Counted from the first letter of the stretch, positions 1-9,064 are shown. The stretch: 64,000 nt of DNA from PFJX01 sp964393825 (GCA_964393825.1 CAYMUY010000015.1:1-64000), one strand, 5' to 3'. Numbers and translations are program-made. The notes: generated by a model not told the origin, from the letters alone.

Positions 1-55
1 GGCCGAATACGCCGACGGCTGGCTGCGTAACGTGATGGCCGACGCCTTCATTTGA
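1..55 (+). CDS. 3' end of a truncated gene
   Basis: Reading from base 2 gives a frame with codons for AEYADGWLRNVMADAFI followed by TGA at 53-55. The start lies outside the window, and 17 residues are too few to assign a family. It is on the same strand as the decaheme cytochrome gene that starts about 100 bases downstream, so it could belong to the same region, but no link is shown. Confidence 0.45.
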   Translation, partial: AEYADGWLRNVMADAFI

Positions 56-118
56 GTGGCTGTGGTTGTGTAGTTGAAGTGCCTGCCGTAGAGGGTGCCG
101 GGGCATGAGGTTCCAGCA

Positions 119-142
119 CTCACACATCATGTTCACTGTGAG
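119..142 (+). promoter_or_regulatory. Hairpin touching the ribosome binding site of the decaheme gene
   Basis: CTCACA at 119-124 and TGTGAG at 137-142 are inverted repeats separated by 12 bases. The right arm overlaps the AGGAG Shine-Dalgarno sequence at 141-145. If it folds in the mRNA it could partly mask the ribosome site; it may equally be a protein-binding site or chance. Confidence 0.25.
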
Positions 143-151
143 GAGACAAAA

Positions 152-2737
152 ATGGACATCTCAAGACTGTTATCAATAGGCAGGGTGGCGCTCGCCACCC
201 TCCTAGTCGCCGGCCTGGCCGGCCTCGGAGGTTGTGGCGGCGGCAGCGATGGCGCCCAGGGCCCCGCGGGTCCGGCGGGCGCCAACGGCACCAACGGCAC
301 CAATGGCACCAATGGAACAAACGGCACCAATGGCAGGGACGGCATCAATGCCGGCGCCGCCGTCATTCTGCAAAACATCAGCGCGACCGACTGGGCCGGT
401 CTGACCCTCTCGGGGGGTGTCTCCGGCGTGACCGTCAACAGCCCGCCCGTGGTGAACTTCACGGTGACGGCGAACGGCAAGCCGATGCTGGGACTGACCA
501 AGGATCAGGTCGCATTTACCATCGCCAAGCTGGTGCCGGCGGCCGGTACGGCCAGCAGCTCGCCGCCCGGCAACGGCGAACCGAGCCACTGGGTCAACTA
601 CATCGTGACCAGTTCGACCGGCGCGCCAAGCAAGCCGAACGTCGAGAACAACGGCACGCTCGTGGACCACGGTGACGGCAGCTATACCTATACCTTCGCG
701 CGCAATATCGCGGGCGTGCCGGGCCAGGCGTCCTACGCCGGATCGGTGCAGGAAGCCATCGCCAATTTCACCGATACCGCCACCCTCAAGAAAGCGGATC
801 TGGGCGATATCAGCTGGCAACCCAACCTGACCCACCGCGTGGCCGTGCAGATTCAGGGCTATAACAACGTCGGTGCCTCGGACAGGCTGCGGCTGGCCAG
901 TGCGGTCAACCTCTTCTACGACTTCATCCCCGCGACCGGCGCCGTCGTACCCGCCAACGATCCGGGCAATCGTGAACTGGTCAAGATCGACAATTGCAAC
1001 CAGTGCCACCAGCACCTCGCCTTCCATGGCGGCGGCTCGCGGGTCGACACCCAGATCTGCGTGCTGTGTCATACCGACCAGCGCAAGTATGGGGTCAGCA
1101 ACTCGACCATCGACTATGGCACCTCCACTCTCAAGGCACCGAACGGCACGGTCTATGATCCCGTCACCAACAACGGCACCACGGCGCGTACCGACCGCGT
1201 CAACGACAAGTCCTGGGTCGACTTCCCGACCATGGTGCACAAGATTCACAACAGCAAGCGCTCGCAGCTGGTTGGCAACAACATCCATGGCCTGAATCTG
1301 GCGGAAATCACCTTCCCGCAAAGCCAGACCAACTGCGTGGCCTGCCACAACAACGCAGCGCAGGCGGATGACCGTCTCAGCAAGCCCAGCCGCAAGGCCT
1401 GCGGCGCCTGCCACGACGCCATCAACTGGAGCACCGGTGCCGGCAAGACCATCGGTGGCGCCGCGACCGGCCACGAAGCCGGCGGTTTCGCTGACGACAG
1501 CCAATGTAACCTCTGCCACAGGCCGAACGGACTGCGCGACATCTCGCTGGCGCACGCCCTCACCCCGCCGGTGGACCCGGTGTATGCCCCGAATGGCTAC
1601 GTGCTGAACGGCTCCGAGCCGACCGGCATCTACAAGCTCACCTATGATGTCTCGGCCTTCACCTATAGCGGCGGCGTGGCGTCCATCACCTTCGCGATCA
1701 AGAAGGACGGCACCGCGATCGACCTGGGTGAATACAACGCGACCACCAAGCCCTACCTGTACATGGAGGATCTGTCCCACTACGTGACGAATCACAACGA
1801 CGGTCGTGACCGTGGCCCGTCCGTGGTGCTGGCATATGGTGCGGCGCAGGATGGCCTGGCCGGTCCGGCGGACTACACCACCAACGTGTCGGTCGCGCTG
1901 GCGGGAACGAGCGGTATCTGGCAGGCGGGCACGCACACCGCGGGCACGAACGTCTGGACCCGCAGTGGCTGGACCATGACCAAGAACGCCGGCAACACCT
2001 ACACGCTGACCTATACGGTCGATTTGTCCAACGCCAAGGTGGCGACGGCATTGCTGTATGGCGCCGTGAAGCAGGTTGGCTTCAGCCGCTGGGGCAAGCC
2101 TTACTCGCCGGTGCTGGCGCCGCAGGCTGCCAAGAAGTCTCTGACGGGTGCCGAGCGCCGCGTCATCGTCAGCGCGGCCAAGTGCAATGGCTGCCATGGC
2201 CAGCTGGGCGTGTTGCCCAACTTCCACGGTGGCATGCGCAATGACCCGCAGATCTGCGGTGTCTGCCACAACTCCACCCTGACGGCTTCGCATGGTGCAA
2301 CCGGTGTCATGCTGGATGCCCTGCATCCGACGCAGTCCGTCGACTCGACTGTGTTCATCCACCGCCTGCACTCCGGCAAGACCGTGTTCGCCGAGGACAC
2401 CGGCTTCGAGATCACCTATCCGCAGTCGACCACCAACTGCGCGCGGTGCCACGAAGGGACCGCGGTCACCACGATGGCCAGCAACCGCCTGTTCAGAAGG
2501 ACGTCGCACCCGACGGCCACCACCTGGACGGTCAGTTCGCCGACGGCTGCCGCCTGCAGCAGCTGCCACGACAGCGACATGGCTGCCGGTCACATGGCCA
2601 GCGCCGGGGGCGTGGTCGGCAACACCGAGGTGACCGCCGCGGACATCTCGACGCTCACTTATGTGACGCGCGAGTCCTGCATGGTCTGTCACGGTGTGGG
2701 CAGAGCCTCTGACATTACTGTCAAGCATGCGCAGTAA
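152..2737 (+). CDS. mtrC: OmcA/MtrC-family outer-membrane decaheme c-type cytochrome (lipoprotein)
   Basis: This 861-aa protein is the likely extracellular terminal of an electron conduit, passing electrons between the MtrAB complex and iron, other metals or solids. It has ten CXXCH heme motifs (CNQCH, CVLCH, CVACH, CGACH, CNLCH, CNGCH, CGVCH, CARCH, CSSCH, CMVCH) between residues about 282 and 847, in two groups of five as in OmcA/MtrC pentaheme domains. The N-terminus is a lipoprotein signal with a GLGGC lipobox, followed by a collagen-like Gly-X-Y run rich in GTN. The ATG at 152 is preferred over the upstream in-frame start at 95 because it follows AGGAG (141-145) and begins the signal peptide. 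MtrA and MtrB homologues lie downstream on the same strand. Direction of electron flow (Fe(III) reduction or Fe(II) oxidation) cannot be told from sequence. The symbol is given by family and position. Confidence 0.9.
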   Translation: MDISRLLSIGRVALATLLVAGLAGLGGCGGGSDGAQGPAGPAGANGTNGTNGTNGTNGTNGRDGINAGAAVILQNISATDWAGLTLSGGVSGVTVNSPPVVNFTVTANGKPMLGLTKDQVAFTIAKLVPAAGTASSSPPGNGEPSHWVNYIVTSSTGAPSKPNVENNGTLVDHGDGSYTYTFARNIAGVPGQASYAGSVQEAIANFTDTATLKKADLGDISWQPNLTHRVAVQIQGYNNVGASDRLRLASAVNLFYDFIPATGAVVPANDPGNRELVKIDNCNQCHQHLAFHGGGSRVDTQICVLCHTDQRKYGVSNSTIDYGTSTLKAPNGTVYDPVTNNGTTARTDRVNDKSWVDFPTMVHKIHNSKRSQLVGNNIHGLNLAEITFPQSQTNCVACHNNAAQADDRLSKPSRKACGACHDAINWSTGAGKTIGGAATGHEAGGFADDSQCNLCHRPNGLRDISLAHALTPPVDPVYAPNGYVLNGSEPTGIYKLTYDVSAFTYSGGVASITFAIKKDGTAIDLGEYNATTKPYLYMEDLSHYVTNHNDGRDRGPSVVLAYGAAQDGLAGPADYTTNVSVALAGTSGIWQAGTHTAGTNVWTRSGWTMTKNAGNTYTLTYTVDLSNAKVATALLYGAVKQVGFSRWGKPYSPVLAPQAAKKSLTGAERRVIVSAAKCNGCHGQLGVLPNFHGGMRNDPQICGVCHNSTLTASHGATGVMLDALHPTQSVDSTVFIHRLHSGKTVFAEDTGFEITYPQSTTNCARCHEGTAVTTMASNRLFRRTSHPTATTWTVSSPTAAACSSCHDSDMAAGHMASAGGVVGNTEVTAADISTLTYVTRESCMVCHGVGRASDITVKHAQ
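287..331 (+). repeat. Five 9-bp tandem repeats coding Gly-Thr-Asn
   Basis: Five tandem units of the form GGC ACC AAY, with one degenerate unit (GGA ACA AAC), encode (GTN)5 near the N-terminus of the decaheme cytochrome. Such short coding repeats can change unit number by slippage, which would change the length of the spacer between the lipid anchor and the heme domains. Confidence 0.85.
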
Positions 2738-2757
2738 GGCCACCGTCTGACGCTGAA

Positions 2758-2783
2758 CTTCCAGGGATGCAAATCCCTGGAAG
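2758..2783 (+). terminator. Hairpin after the decaheme gene, no T-run
   Basis: CTTCCAGGGA (2758-2767) and TCCCTGGAAG (2774-2783) are perfect 10-bp inverted repeats with a 6-base loop, 20 bases after the stop codon. There is no T-run, so it is more likely an mRNA 3'-end stabiliser than a terminator by itself. A canonical terminator follows. Confidence 0.55.
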
Positions 2784-2804
2784 AAACACCAGCGCAATGT
2801 TGGA

Positions 2805-2838
2805 AAAAACCTGGGTGCGGTGACGCATCCAGGTTTTT
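2805..2838 (+). terminator. Rho-independent terminator
   Basis: AAAAACCTGGGTGC (2805-2818) pairs with GCATCCAGGTTTTT (2825-2838) across a 6-base loop, with one G-T wobble, and ends in five T. The A-tract on the left also makes it work in reverse. It should separate the decaheme transcript from the HhH-PPIase-mtrA-mtrB genes, allowing different expression levels. Confidence 0.85.
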
Positions 2839-2922
2839 CGTTGATTGATCTGGAATCGGCTGGAGTGGTGTTTACACGGGCTTCAGGTGGATCTGGGTCA
2901 ATGCTGTTCAAGGAGAATATCG

Positions 2923-3306
2923 ATGAACGCTAATACAAGGAACGCGGCAGTCCTGGCCGCGGTGATGATGGTGGCCTTTGCCGGCTGGAAGAGCTATCAG
3001 TCCTCACATCCGCTCAGGACGGCAATGGCCAGTCCGGGGCCCGCATCGGCAAAGCCCGATGTTGAAATCACGGATATCAATTCAGCCAGTATTGAGGCCC
3101 TGGTCAAGCTGCCGGGAATAGACGAGGAGGCGGCAAAAAAAATCATCGCGGGCCGTCCGTATGGCAGCAAAATGTGGCTGGTCAGTGACAACATCATCAG
3201 TGAAACGACTTTTCAGGGACTGAGGGATCGCGTGGCCGCAAAACAATCCCAGGAAACAATGGCCGTATTGCGCGAGCGAGCGCTGGCGGCGGTGGACAAG
3301 AAATAG
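2923..3306 (+). CDS. Small exported or membrane-anchored helix-hairpin-helix protein (ComEA-like)
   Basis: This 127-aa protein has an N-terminal hydrophobic segment (residues about 8-24) that looks like a signal anchor or signal peptide. It is followed by a ComEA-like helix-hairpin-helix region: DINSASIEALVKLPGID then EEAAKKIIAGRPY, residues about 52-95. HhH domains usually bind DNA backbone non-specifically; ComEA is a periplasmic DNA receptor. The ATG at 2923 follows AAGGAG at 2910-2915, better supported than the upstream in-frame start at 2845. It sits between a decaheme cytochrome and a chaperone-like lipoprotein in an electron-transfer locus, so a scaffolding or assembly role is possible but inferred. 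No cysteine or heme motif is present. Confidence 0.75.
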   Translation: MNANTRNAAVLAAVMMVAFAGWKSYQSSHPLRTAMASPGPASAKPDVEITDINSASIEALVKLPGIDEEAAKKIIAGRPYGSKMWLVSDNIISETTFQGLRDRVAAKQSQETMAVLRERALAAVDKK

Positions 3307-3389
3307 CTTCCGCACCATTGGCGATTGCCGGTGCCATGGAAATGACTCATCGGATGAGGGTTTGTTGATGATTGCAATCTGGAGCGTGT

Positions 3390-4259
3390 ATGTGGATCAG
3401 TAACAAAAAAGGATTGATTGTCATTGTGGCGGCTACCGGGATTGTGGTGGCAGCCTGTGGCGGGAATCAGGCGGCGTCGGACTCCCATTCAAAACCCGCG
3501 CTCAAGGTCAATGGCCATGTGATCGGTGAGGCCGAACTTCAAATCAAGGCCGGTCTGCAAAATGGCTATGGCACGGAGAAATTGCGCAGGGTGTCTCCGG
3601 AAGTCATTGAAAACATGGTCAATAGTGAGCTGATGCGGCAGGCGGCGGTGGAGGCCGGGTTGGACAAGGACCCCCTCGTCAGCGCGAGAGTGGCGGACAT
3701 GACACGGCGGATTCTGGGCCTGGCTTATGTGGATCAATTGATCCGCTCGATCAAGACGCCGACGCAGGAGGAAATCCAGGCTTATTACAACGCGCACCCG
3801 GATCTCTATGCGGAGCGCATGCAATACACCTTTCAGGAAATGCACATTCAGTCAGAACCGGGTCAGGATGCCGAGGTGCGGGGGCACTTGAAGGAAAACG
3901 AATCGCTCAAGGATTTCGAGTCCTGGCTGACGGCAAAGAACATTCCGCATCGGGTCTCGTCACTGGCTTCATTGGGAGATCAATTGCCCGAAGGCATGGA
4001 AGGCAAGATCAAGGCGCTCCAGCCGGGTGGTCATGTGATGATTGAGGGCAAGGGTGAGTCATCATTGCGCGTGCTGTTCCTGCAATCCAGGCAGAAGGCA
4101 GCCCTGGATATGGCGCAGGCGAATACGATCATCGCCACCAGGCTCAGGGATCAACTGCGAGAGGAGGCCCTTGGCAAGACGACAGAATCTCTGCGCGGAA
4201 AGGCAAAGATCGAGTACATGGCGCCTTATACGGCCAGTGGTTTCAATCCGGGAAGCTGA
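3390..4259 (+). CDS. SurA/EpsD-like peptidyl-prolyl isomerase-type lipoprotein
   Basis: This 289-aa protein starts with a lipoprotein signal ending VVAAC, so it is probably a membrane-anchored periplasmic protein. The middle (residues about 40-150) matches the SurA-N/EpsD-type chaperone pattern: KVNGHVIGEAEL, then helices with VSPEVIENMVNSELMRQAA and EEIQAYYNAHPDLYAER. The C-terminal part is short and degenerate for a parvulin domain, so isomerase activity is uncertain and chaperone function is more likely. The ATG at 3390 follows GGAG at 3381-3384. Homologous proteins commonly sit in Mtr-type clusters, where they are presumed to help insertion or heme loading of MtrA/MtrB; that role is inferred here. 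Confidence 0.8.
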   Translation: MWISNKKGLIVIVAATGIVVAACGGNQAASDSHSKPALKVNGHVIGEAELQIKAGLQNGYGTEKLRRVSPEVIENMVNSELMRQAAVEAGLDKDPLVSARVADMTRRILGLAYVDQLIRSIKTPTQEEIQAYYNAHPDLYAERMQYTFQEMHIQSEPGQDAEVRGHLKENESLKDFESWLTAKNIPHRVSSLASLGDQLPEGMEGKIKALQPGGHVMIEGKGESSLRVLFLQSRQKAALDMAQANTIIATRLRDQLREEALGKTTESLRGKAKIEYMAPYTASGFNPGS

Positions 4260-4308
4260 CGCCAATGGCGGGTTTCAGGAATTGATTACAGGTCACTTGG
4301 AAAAACCC

Positions 4309-4375
4309 GTCACACCGGCGAATGCCGGTGTCCAGGTTGTTGATTTCTCTGGATTCCGGCTTTCTCCGGAATGAC
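4309..4375. repeat. Dispersed intergenic palindromic repeat
   Basis: Two hairpins lie in tandem: ACACCGGC-GAAT-GCCGGTGT (4312-4331) and ATTCCGG-CTTTCT-CCGGAAT (4353-4372), between GTCAC and ATGAC ends. Reverse translation gives the familiar CHSGESRNPE ... TPAFAGVTGF pattern of a very common proteobacterial intergenic repeat. It lies in the 236-bp gap between the chaperone gene and mtrA and could affect transcript stability or termination there. Confidence 0.75.
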
Positions 4376-4495
4376 AAATCGGGCTTTTTTCGAGATGTCC
4401 TTCAGTGCCTCCCGCCCCTGATTGCAGGTAATTGGCTTGGGGCGGGATTTTTTGTGGTATCAACCGATTGTTCGTCAAGGAATCGGAGTTGGGAT

Positions 4496-5566
4496 ATGGA
4501 TATGTTTGCGAAAAACATGAGATTGGCCGTGCTGTGGCTTACGCTGTTGCTTGCCGCGAGCCTGACGGTGACGGCATACGCCGCGAAGAAATCGAAGGGA
4601 AAAGACGACGATGACGAGCCCGCCGCCACGGCAACCGTCGATGCCAGCGGCAAGGTCGATCTGAAGCGACCTCCCCTGCCGAAATCCCTTGAAGAGCGGG
4701 ATGCCCGGGTTGAACTCCTGTCCCAGCAGAAATACAAGGATATCGATACCTGCATCGACTGCCACGACGAAGACAACGAGTTCCCCGTCTTCCCGATATT
4801 CAAGACCCGGCATGGCATAGCGGCGGACGCCAGGACGCCCTTCGCGGAGTCTCAGAAGCAGTGCGAGGCTTGTCACGGACCCGGCGACGGCCATGCGAAA
4901 TCGAAAAAGAAAAAGAACGGCACCATCATCAACTTCGGCAAGAAGGCCTGGACCCCGGTCAAGGACCAGAACGAGAAATGCCTGTCCTGTCACCAGAACC
5001 AGGCGCGTGTTGCCTGGAAGGGGAGCAGCCACGAGTTTGCCGATGTGGCGTGCGCCAGTTGTCACAGCGTGCATGCGCAGCGGGATCCGATCCTGGACAA
5101 ACGCAGGCAGGACGAGGTTTGCCTCACCTGCCATGCCAAGGAGCGGGCCAAGTTCCTGCAGCCCTCGCATCACCCGGTGAAGGAGGGCCGGATGGCCTGT
5201 ACCGACTGCCATGATGTGCATGGCGGGCACGGTAGCGGCGCGCAAGTGAAGGCCACGCAGCGCGACAAATGTGTCTCCTGCCACGCCGAAAAACGGGGTC
5301 CCTTCCTTTGGGAGCACGCCCCTGCGGCCGAGGACTGCCTGTTGTGCCATACCCCGCATGGCTCGGTTCAGGCCGCCCTGCTGAAGAAGCGCCCGCCGCT
5401 GTTGTGCCAGGAATGCCATTCCGCCGCGCACGCCGGCATGCGTCTCGACGGTGCCGCGCTGGGTGCCCTCAGTCAGCGCGCTTTCCTGGGCGCGAAGGGC
5501 TGCGTGAATTGTCACTCGCAAGTCCATGGCGCCAACCATCCCTCCGGGGCAACGATGTTCCGTTGA
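4496..5566 (+). CDS. mtrA: Periplasmic decaheme c-type cytochrome, MtrA/DmsE family
   Basis: This 356-aa protein has a signal peptide ending near TAYA-A and then a lysine/aspartate-rich linker. Ten CXXCH motifs follow (CIDCH, CEACH, CLSCH, CASCH, CLTCH, CTDCH, CVSCH, CLLCH, CQECH, CVNCH), residues 86 to 340. This is the MtrA/MtoA/PioA family, which forms a heme wire inside the MtrB barrel across the outer membrane. The length is near that of Shewanella MtrA. The ATG at 4496 follows GGAG at 4485-4488; a second ATG at 4502 is possible. The mtrB homologue begins 48 bases downstream, consistent with one transcript. Heme attachment would need the cytochrome c maturation system, which is not in the window. 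Confidence 0.93.
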   Translation: MDMFAKNMRLAVLWLTLLLAASLTVTAYAAKKSKGKDDDDEPAATATVDASGKVDLKRPPLPKSLEERDARVELLSQQKYKDIDTCIDCHDEDNEFPVFPIFKTRHGIAADARTPFAESQKQCEACHGPGDGHAKSKKKKNGTIINFGKKAWTPVKDQNEKCLSCHQNQARVAWKGSSHEFADVACASCHSVHAQRDPILDKRRQDEVCLTCHAKERAKFLQPSHHPVKEGRMACTDCHDVHGGHGSGAQVKATQRDKCVSCHAEKRGPFLWEHAPAAEDCLLCHTPHGSVQAALLKKRPPLLCQECHSAAHAGMRLDGAALGALSQRAFLGAKGCVNCHSQVHGANHPSGATMFR

Positions 5567-5614
5567 GCGGCCGCGTCATCAAGCCCACCAACCTGTCGGA
5601 TTAGGGTGATCAAT

Positions 5615-7714
5615 ATGTCAAAGACCACGAACACTATGCGCGTTTCTCTGCTCGCCGCCGCACTGGCGCTGGCTTTCAATGGTTCCGCCTGGGCGGCGAA
5701 CAAGGACGACGAAGACAAACCGAAAAAGAAATCGGAAAAAGTGACCGACCTGTCCAAGGTCTGTGATGATTGCCCCGGTAGCGCGGGCACGTCGGCCTGG
5801 TTCGAAGTCGGCGTGGGTGGCCAGAGCGATTTCTCGCCACGCAGCGACCGCTTCACCGGCTACCAGGACGACAACGCCTGGGTCAACGCGGCTGGCGCGT
5901 ATCACTACCGCGGCAATGGCAATGGCGGCTATTTCGACCTGAAGGCGGACGATCTCGGACTCGATTCCCGCGCGATCAGTGTCGAAGCGGGCCGGCAGGG
6001 CAAGTACGACGTCACGCTGGAGTACGACAAGGTTCCGAATTTCCGCACCCCTGACGCGATGACGCCGTTTCAGGATGCGGGTGCCGGCCAGATGACGCTG
6101 CCGGTGGCCTGGGTCAAGGGGACCGATGCCACCGCCATGACGACCGCCAACGCGCCGTTGTTCAGCAAGACCTCCCTGGGAACCGAGCGCGAGCGGCTGG
6201 GGTTCAAGTTCTCGCTGATCAAGTCCAACGAATGGGGGTTTGGCGGCTATTACAAGCACGAAGAGAAGACGGGTACGCGTGACCAGAGCGCCACCATTCT
6301 GTTTGGCGCGGTTCAACTCCCCGCTCCGGTTCAATATCAGACGGACAATTTCGGGATTGCCGTGGATTACCAGGGCAAGAAGCTGCAGGCGCGTGTCGGG
6401 TATGACGGCTCGGTGTTCAAGAACGACCTGAATTCGATCCGCTGGGACAACCCGTTCAGCGCCGCGGCCGTCTCCGGGCGGATCGCCGAATCACCCGACA
6501 ACGAGTCCCACCAGATCAGCGCCATGCTGGGGTATCAGTTGACCGACCGCACTCGGCTTTCCGCCCGTCTGATACGCGGCGAGATGACCCAGAACGACGC
6601 CTTCCTGCCCTATACGATCAACCCGGGCATCGTGACGGCGGCGTTGCCCGCGACCAGCCTGGACGGCAAGGTCGACACCACCCTGGCCAAGGTTGAGATC
6701 AATTCCCGCCCCAGCAGCCGCTTGCGGGCCGACGCCAGCTATACCTACAGCAATCGGGATAACAAGACGCCGGTGAACAACTACGAGTATGTGGTGACCG
6801 ATGCCTTGCTGTGGTCAGCGCTGACATTGCAAAACCGCCCGTACAGTTACGAACAACGCCTGTTGACGGGCAAGGTCGGCTACAAGCTCTCGGAGAAGAC
6901 GGACATCTCGGGCGGATTCGACCGCGATGAGATGAACCGGACCTATGTGCAGGTTGAGGAAACCGACGACAAGTCGTTGTGGGCCAAGTTCAAGATTGCC
7001 CTCTCCGACACGGTGGAAGCCAGCCTCAAGGTGACCCACGCCGATCGGGATGCCTCCGCGCCCGTTGCGCGCACCACCTATGTCGGCGTCCCGGACTTGC
7101 TGCTGGTTCACAACCTGGCCGATCGCCAGCGGGACAAATATGGCCTCGACCTGACCTACAACCCCAATGAGAAACTCTCGCTGGGGTTCAATGCCGATTA
7201 TTTCAAGGATGACTACAGCAACATGGCCCTGGGTCTCAGGATGGCGTCCGGCACCAGCGGGAACATCAACCTGACCTACGCCTTCAGCAAGAATCTGACC
7301 GCGTCGGCTTACTACACCATCGAGCGGCTGCGTTCCGAGCAAGGCGATCCCGCTTCCTGGGTGGCCTCGGATACCTATCAGACCCAGACCGTCGGGGTTG
7401 GGGGAAACTGGGTGGCCATTCCCAAGAAGCTGAATGTGGGCGCCGATCTGACCTATTCCGATTACTCGGGCAAGATCGATTTCGCCGGGGGCACCGCGCT
7501 GCCCAATCTGGGGGCGCAGCTGACCCTGTTGAGCCTGCACGGCGATTACAACTTCAAGGATGGGGTGACGCTTCGCGCTGCCTACAGCTATGAGCGCTAC
7601 AAGGAATCCGACTGGGCGAATGTCGCCATCCCCGAGGTGCTGGGCATGGGAGGAACGCCACGCGACCAGGATAACCACCTCCTCTACCTGTCGGTGCGTT
7701 ACCAGTTGAAGTGA
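5615..7714 (+). CDS. mtrB: MtrB/PioB-family outer-membrane beta-barrel
   Basis: This 699-aa protein has a signal peptide cleaved near AWA-AN, a charged linker (KDDEDKPKKKSEK), and then the KVCDDCPG motif typical of the MtrB N-terminus (a conserved CXXC). The rest alternates short polar turns with amphipathic strands (for example VNAAGAYHYRGNGNGGYFDL), as expected for a 26-28-strand barrel. It sheathes the MtrA decaheme and docks the outer decaheme. The frame also opens with a GTG at 5606; the ATG at 5615 is a better start for the signal peptide. The C-terminus (LSVRYQLK) lacks the usual final Phe but ends in a beta-strand pattern. It is the last gene of the Mtr locus; the next genes are on the other strand. 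Confidence 0.92.
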   Translation: MSKTTNTMRVSLLAAALALAFNGSAWAANKDDEDKPKKKSEKVTDLSKVCDDCPGSAGTSAWFEVGVGGQSDFSPRSDRFTGYQDDNAWVNAAGAYHYRGNGNGGYFDLKADDLGLDSRAISVEAGRQGKYDVTLEYDKVPNFRTPDAMTPFQDAGAGQMTLPVAWVKGTDATAMTTANAPLFSKTSLGTERERLGFKFSLIKSNEWGFGGYYKHEEKTGTRDQSATILFGAVQLPAPVQYQTDNFGIAVDYQGKKLQARVGYDGSVFKNDLNSIRWDNPFSAAAVSGRIAESPDNESHQISAMLGYQLTDRTRLSARLIRGEMTQNDAFLPYTINPGIVTAALPATSLDGKVDTTLAKVEINSRPSSRLRADASYTYSNRDNKTPVNNYEYVVTDALLWSALTLQNRPYSYEQRLLTGKVGYKLSEKTDISGGFDRDEMNRTYVQVEETDDKSLWAKFKIALSDTVEASLKVTHADRDASAPVARTTYVGVPDLLLVHNLADRQRDKYGLDLTYNPNEKLSLGFNADYFKDDYSNMALGLRMASGTSGNINLTYAFSKNLTASAYYTIERLRSEQGDPASWVASDTYQTQTVGVGGNWVAIPKKLNVGADLTYSDYSGKIDFAGGTALPNLGAQLTLLSLHGDYNFKDGVTLRAAYSYERYKESDWANVAIPEVLGMGGTPRDQDNHLLYLSVRYQLK

Positions 7715-7813
7715 ACGGTGCCAGCCACGCCTCCATGCCACTGATACGGATGGATGCCGATGCTGGCGCTGACTATCGAAGCGGTCCGCCTCGCCTGGTG
7801 CCGCGCGCCGTGA

Positions 7814-9064
7814 TCAGGCCTTGTGCCTGTCGTGCCGGGATGCGATCCAGGTCGTGGCCACCGCCACCGCCAGCAGCGCCATGGCGACGCCGGCCTGGGC
7901 GAGCCGGTCTGGCGCCAGCAGCAGCACCAGGCCGAGCTCCAGCATCACCATCCCGGACAACAACTTGAGCAGTCGGCCTTCCCGCTCCGTCAGCTTGCGG
8001 GCGCCGAGGGTGCGGGCGAAGGCGACGACGATCAGCGCCAGCGGCAGGATGTAGACCAGGTTGTAGACAGCGAGCCAGGCATAACGTCCGGCCGGTGAAA
8101 CTTCGGCCAGGGTCAGCAGCCGCGTGTAGACCATGGGAAAGCCGGCGGTGCAGAGCAACTCGTAGAAGTTGGCGGCGATGGCCAGGAACACGGTGGCGGC
8201 GAGCATCGCCGGCAGACTGTCGGCGTTGAGGATGAGCCGGGCGCGGCGAAAGATGTCCGGCTTTTTCGATTCCGGGATCGACAACGACAGGCCGCGCTCG
8301 AACAGGAAGAAATCCTTGACGTTGACCGCCCCGACGAAAACCGCCAGCGCGCCGGCCGCCAGCGTCACCCAGGTGAGATGGCCGAACAGCTGGAAGACAT
8401 TGAGCCAGGCGGCCATGAAGGCGAAGTACATGACGCCGGACGTCAGCACGAAGACACCGCCGATCATCAGCATGCGGGCGCGGCTCTTCTGGTGCGCCAG
8501 CATCGAGAGCAGGAACAGCAGGACGAAGAAGGCGCAGGGGTTGAAGGCGTCCAGCCCGGCCAGCACTCCGGTCAGCGCCGGCAGCGAGAGGCTGGCGGGG
8601 TCGAGGTCGCCGAACAGGGGCAGCCGTATCCCTGGCTCGGCGGGTGCCGAGGTTTGCGCGGCGCCGCCGAGCCGGCTCTGGTGGCAGGCATCCAGGCGAC
8701 CGGCGATGAAGACCTGCGCGCCCTCGCCCCAGCCCACCCGCATCTCGCCGCAGAACAGGAAGGCCGGCACCGAACTCGCCTCTTCGCCGAGTTCTTGCGC
8801 CATCTCCTGATACAGGCGGACGTTCTCCGGTTGCCCGTTCAGTACCTGGTCATGCACCACCAGCCAGGGCCGCTCGCGGGCGATGGCCGCGATCTCGGGC
8901 CGCGCGTCATTGCAGTGTGGACAGGTGAGCGAGCGGAAGAAGTACAGATGCACGACGGGCGCGCCCGCCGCGTCGCTGCCGAACCAGATGGGGGCGGCCT
9001 GGCCGGCAGCGGCGACCAGAAACAGCAGACAGGCTTGCAGGAAGGCATGAATCGCGCGGCTCAT
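7814..9064 (-). CDS. Thioredoxin-DsbD-like membrane fusion protein
   Basis: This 416-aa protein has a signal peptide, then a thioredoxin/glutaredoxin-like domain (residues about 25-130) with the redox motif CPHC in RSLTCPHCNDA. A DsbD/CcdA-like membrane domain of about six helices follows, with FNPCAFFVLLFLL and a second cysteine in LLCTAGFPM, the pair that carries electrons across the membrane in DsbD. It probably passes reducing power across the inner membrane to a periplasmic thiol. It is the last gene of the arsenic operon, about 55 bases after a small thioredoxin, so a link to reduction of arsenic-binding cysteines is plausible but inferred. Confidence 0.75.
   Translation of the reverse strand: MSRAIHAFLQACLLFLVAAAGQAAPIWFGSDAAGAPVVHLYFFRSLTCPHCNDARPEIAAIARERPWLVVHDQVLNGQPENVRLYQEMAQELGEEASSVPAFLFCGEMRVGWGEGAQVFIAGRLDACHQSRLGGAAQTSAPAEPGIRLPLFGDLDPASLSLPALTGVLAGLDAFNPCAFFVLLFLLSMLAHQKSRARMLMIGGVFVLTSGVMYFAFMAAWLNVFQLFGHLTWVTLAAGALAVFVGAVNVKDFFLFERGLSLSIPESKKPDIFRRARLILNADSLPAMLAATVFLAIAANFYELLCTAGFPMVYTRLLTLAEVSPAGRYAWLAVYNLVYILPLALIVVAFARTLGARKLTEREGRLLKLLSGMVMLELGLVLLLAPDRLAQAGVAMALLAVAVATTWIASRHDRHKA

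Noticed and set aside
203..2911. Long antisense open frame (about 900 codons) opposite the decaheme gene
   Set aside because: It is a shadow of high-G+C coding on the other strand; its translation is low-complexity Arg/Gly/His-rich with no family features, while the + strand has ten heme motifs.
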